From IMG/VR virus record IMGVR_UViG_3300050821_004691, positions 1 through 29,820 of that record: a stretch of DNA of 29,820 bases; one strand, given 5' to 3'. The position numbers and the translations under genes are program-made. The DNA is from a virus. This document shows positions 28,438-29,820 of this stretch, one piece after another; within the stretch, counting starts at the first letter, position 1, and every line of letters begins with the position of its first letter. Under the pieces are notes generated by a model. The model was given only the letters and a program-made list of their open reading frames with translations, was not told the DNA's origin and made no database searches.

Positions 28438-29820
28438 GCGGTTCAGCAAGTTCATACAAGAGCGCAATTAGTAAAGCCGGTTCAATAGATAAGACTGCGG
28501 GTAGTACTGGCGGTGGAGGTATGGGTGGATTCGTTGCCGGAGGAGCATACCCGACATCTAACTCTCCTTCACAGTTCTATAGCCCTGAATTAACTGTCGA
28601 GTCTTTCTTATTACCCAAGTCGCGACAAGAAATTCTAAAGTGGTGTAGAATTTTCTTCAACTTAGAAGCGTATATCCAAAGCATTATCACGATGCACGCA
28701 GATTATCCTTTCTCTAAGTTTGATATTATAACAGAAGATCCGTCGGTCACTGAATTTTATAAGGACGTTGCATTCAGCGATACGCTCGATCTCTACGATT
28801 TTATTCGTAAGGCTAGCTTAAGTTACTGGAAGTTCGGTGAAGCTATTCCGTTCGGCAATATGGAGAAGGGTGAAGATGGTATGTGGCGTTGGACCAGTTT
28901 CATTCTTTTGGAGCCTGAATTAGTAGAAGTGCGTCAGGAAATCTTTGAAGACAATCCCCACTTCGAGTTAGTACCTACTGAAGAACTTAAACAGATCGTC
29001 AAGTCTTCGGACCCGACGGCTGTTAAGAGACAAGAAGGTATTCCCGATGTCGTTAAAGAATCTATTGCGAACAATCGCTTGATTCCCCTTGATTCAGAAT
29101 CAGTAAGTCTTATTGGTCGTATTACTGACCCTTCTGCGACGAGAGGAACTCCGATCATCCAGTCTTTGTTTAAAATCTTAATCTATCAGGACTGGATCCG
29201 ATTAGCCCAGGCTGCATTCGCTCAGCGGTACGTATTCCCCATTGAGCTATGGTCTATCGGAGATGCCGCAGCAGGCATCTGGCCGACACAAGAAGAGCTT
29301 GAGGTATTCAAGAACACCATCAGTTTGGCAGTTCAGAATCCTCCATTCTCGTTGGTCTTCCCTCCTGTAGTCAAGTACGAGAGCCTTTCTACTCAAGGCC
29401 GCTCTTACTTCCCTGTCACTAACGAATATCAATATATTCACGATCAGATTCTTGTTGGTCTAGGAGTTAACAAGAACCTTATCTTAGGAGAAGGTCCTAG
29501 CTTCTCGAACGTACGTACAATGTCTCTACATAAGCTTATGATGGTCTATAAGGCTATTAGAGACCAGTTTGAGAACTGGATGATCAAACACTTCTTCAGA
29601 CCGCTCGCAGTCAAGAATGATTTATTCAAGATTGTTAATGGTCGCAAGAAGTATATTCTTCCTACCATCTCTTGGTATAAGTCTCTTGACCTTGAAGAGC
29701 GTGACCAAGAGCGTAAGCTTTATTGGGATATGTACAAAGCGGGAGTCGTTAGTACTGAGACGTTGTTCGGTAAGTTTCCTGACCTCGATTACACGACTGA
29801 GGGTATTCGCCTTGAGAAGG
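28383..29820 (+). CDS. Portal protein, C-terminus outside window (partial, at least 479 aa)
   Basis: The frame opens at ATG 28383 inside the previous gene and runs off the right edge. A basic Gly/Ser-rich N-terminus (TAGSTGGGGMGGFVAGGAYP) is followed by the portal-like core: WCRIFFNLEAYIQSIITMHA, SYWKFGEAIPFGNM, GTPIIQSLFKILIYQDWIRL and LVGLGVNKNLILGEGPSFSN. Position after TerL and these segments support a dodecameric portal at the capsid vertex. No ribosome binding site is evident. Confidence 0.9.
   Translation, partial: MGKRKATTPRIAKTGSYLSGSASSYKSAISKAGSIDKTAGSTGGGGMGGFVAGGAYPTSNSPSQFYSPELTVESFLLPKSRQEILKWCRIFFNLEAYIQSIITMHADYPFSKFDIITEDPSVTEFYKDVAFSDTLDLYDFIRKASLSYWKFGEAIPFGNMEKGEDGMWRWTSFILLEPELVEVRQEIFEDNPHFELVPTEELKQIVKSSDPTAVKRQEGIPDVVKESIANNRLIPLDSESVSLIGRITDPSATRGTPIIQSLFKILIYQDWIRLAQAAFAQRYVFPIELWSIGDAAAGIWPTQEELEVFKNTISLAVQNPPFSLVFPPVVKYESLSTQGRSYFPVTNEYQYIHDQILVGLGVNKNLILGEGPSFSNVRTMSLHKLMMVYKAIRDQFENWMIKHFFRPLAVKNDLFKIVNGRKKYILPTISWYKSLDLEERDQERKLYWDMYKAGVVSTETLFGKFPDLDYTTEGIRLEK

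Noticed and set aside
1-29820. tRNA genes, CRISPR arrays, insertion sequences, integrase or attachment sites
   Set aside because: Looked for T-arm signatures, regularly spaced repeats, transposase or integrase motifs and found none apart from the tmRNA.

Overview
The window looks like part of a large tailed-phage (Caudoviricetes) genome or a prophage-sized piece of one. The evidence is a terminase large subunit next to a portal gene, long repetitive fibre genes, a phage-style tmRNA, and almost wall-to-wall tiny genes with 4-base stop/start overlaps. Perfect TATAAT boxes, AGGAGG-type ribosome binding sites and the tmRNA point to a bacterial host, which cannot be named from this sequence. No integrase, tRNA, insertion sequence or CRISPR array was seen.

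Layout. (1) 1-9515, leftward: about forty small genes in several transcription units. Most are hypothetical. They include many single-helix membrane proteins (a dense chain from about 5246 to 2658), several small zinc-ribbon-like proteins, a mini methyltransferase, and four paralogous winged-helix proteins (5603, 6890, 7609, 8748). Hairpins close most units. Four copies of one precisely spaced promoter-like element (CCTCACAAA, 9 nt, GGWC, 6 nt, TATAAT) drive leftward units at about 2.5, 6.1, 6.75 and 6.8 kb. (2) 9516-9888: a gene-free divergent region with GGGG/TATA iteron-like repeats and nested palindromes. (3) 9889-11328, rightward: an early-type operon of seven small overlapping genes ending at a terminator hairpin. 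It faces a leftward unit (12463-11505) made of the tmRNA followed by two Cys-rich genes that are paralogous to genes in the facing operon. (4) 12588 to the end, rightward: the virion module. It holds three large unrecognised structural-type genes, a small coiled-coil protein, two very long tail-fibre/adhesin genes, a third fibre-like protein, a permuted papain-fold peptidase, two paralogous decoration-like proteins, a small protein, TerL, a small protein and the portal (cut by the window end).

Most notable points. One of the two paralogous virion-type proteins (24753-25814) carries an inserted DUF3494 (ice-binding-like beta-helix) domain that its neighbour (25909-26319) lacks. The tmRNA encodes an unusually long tag ending in LAVA. 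The repeated promoter element, the family of winged-helix paralogs and several structured RNA leaders suggest a dedicated regulatory circuit in the left arm. Functions for most small genes remain unknown and are not guessed at here.
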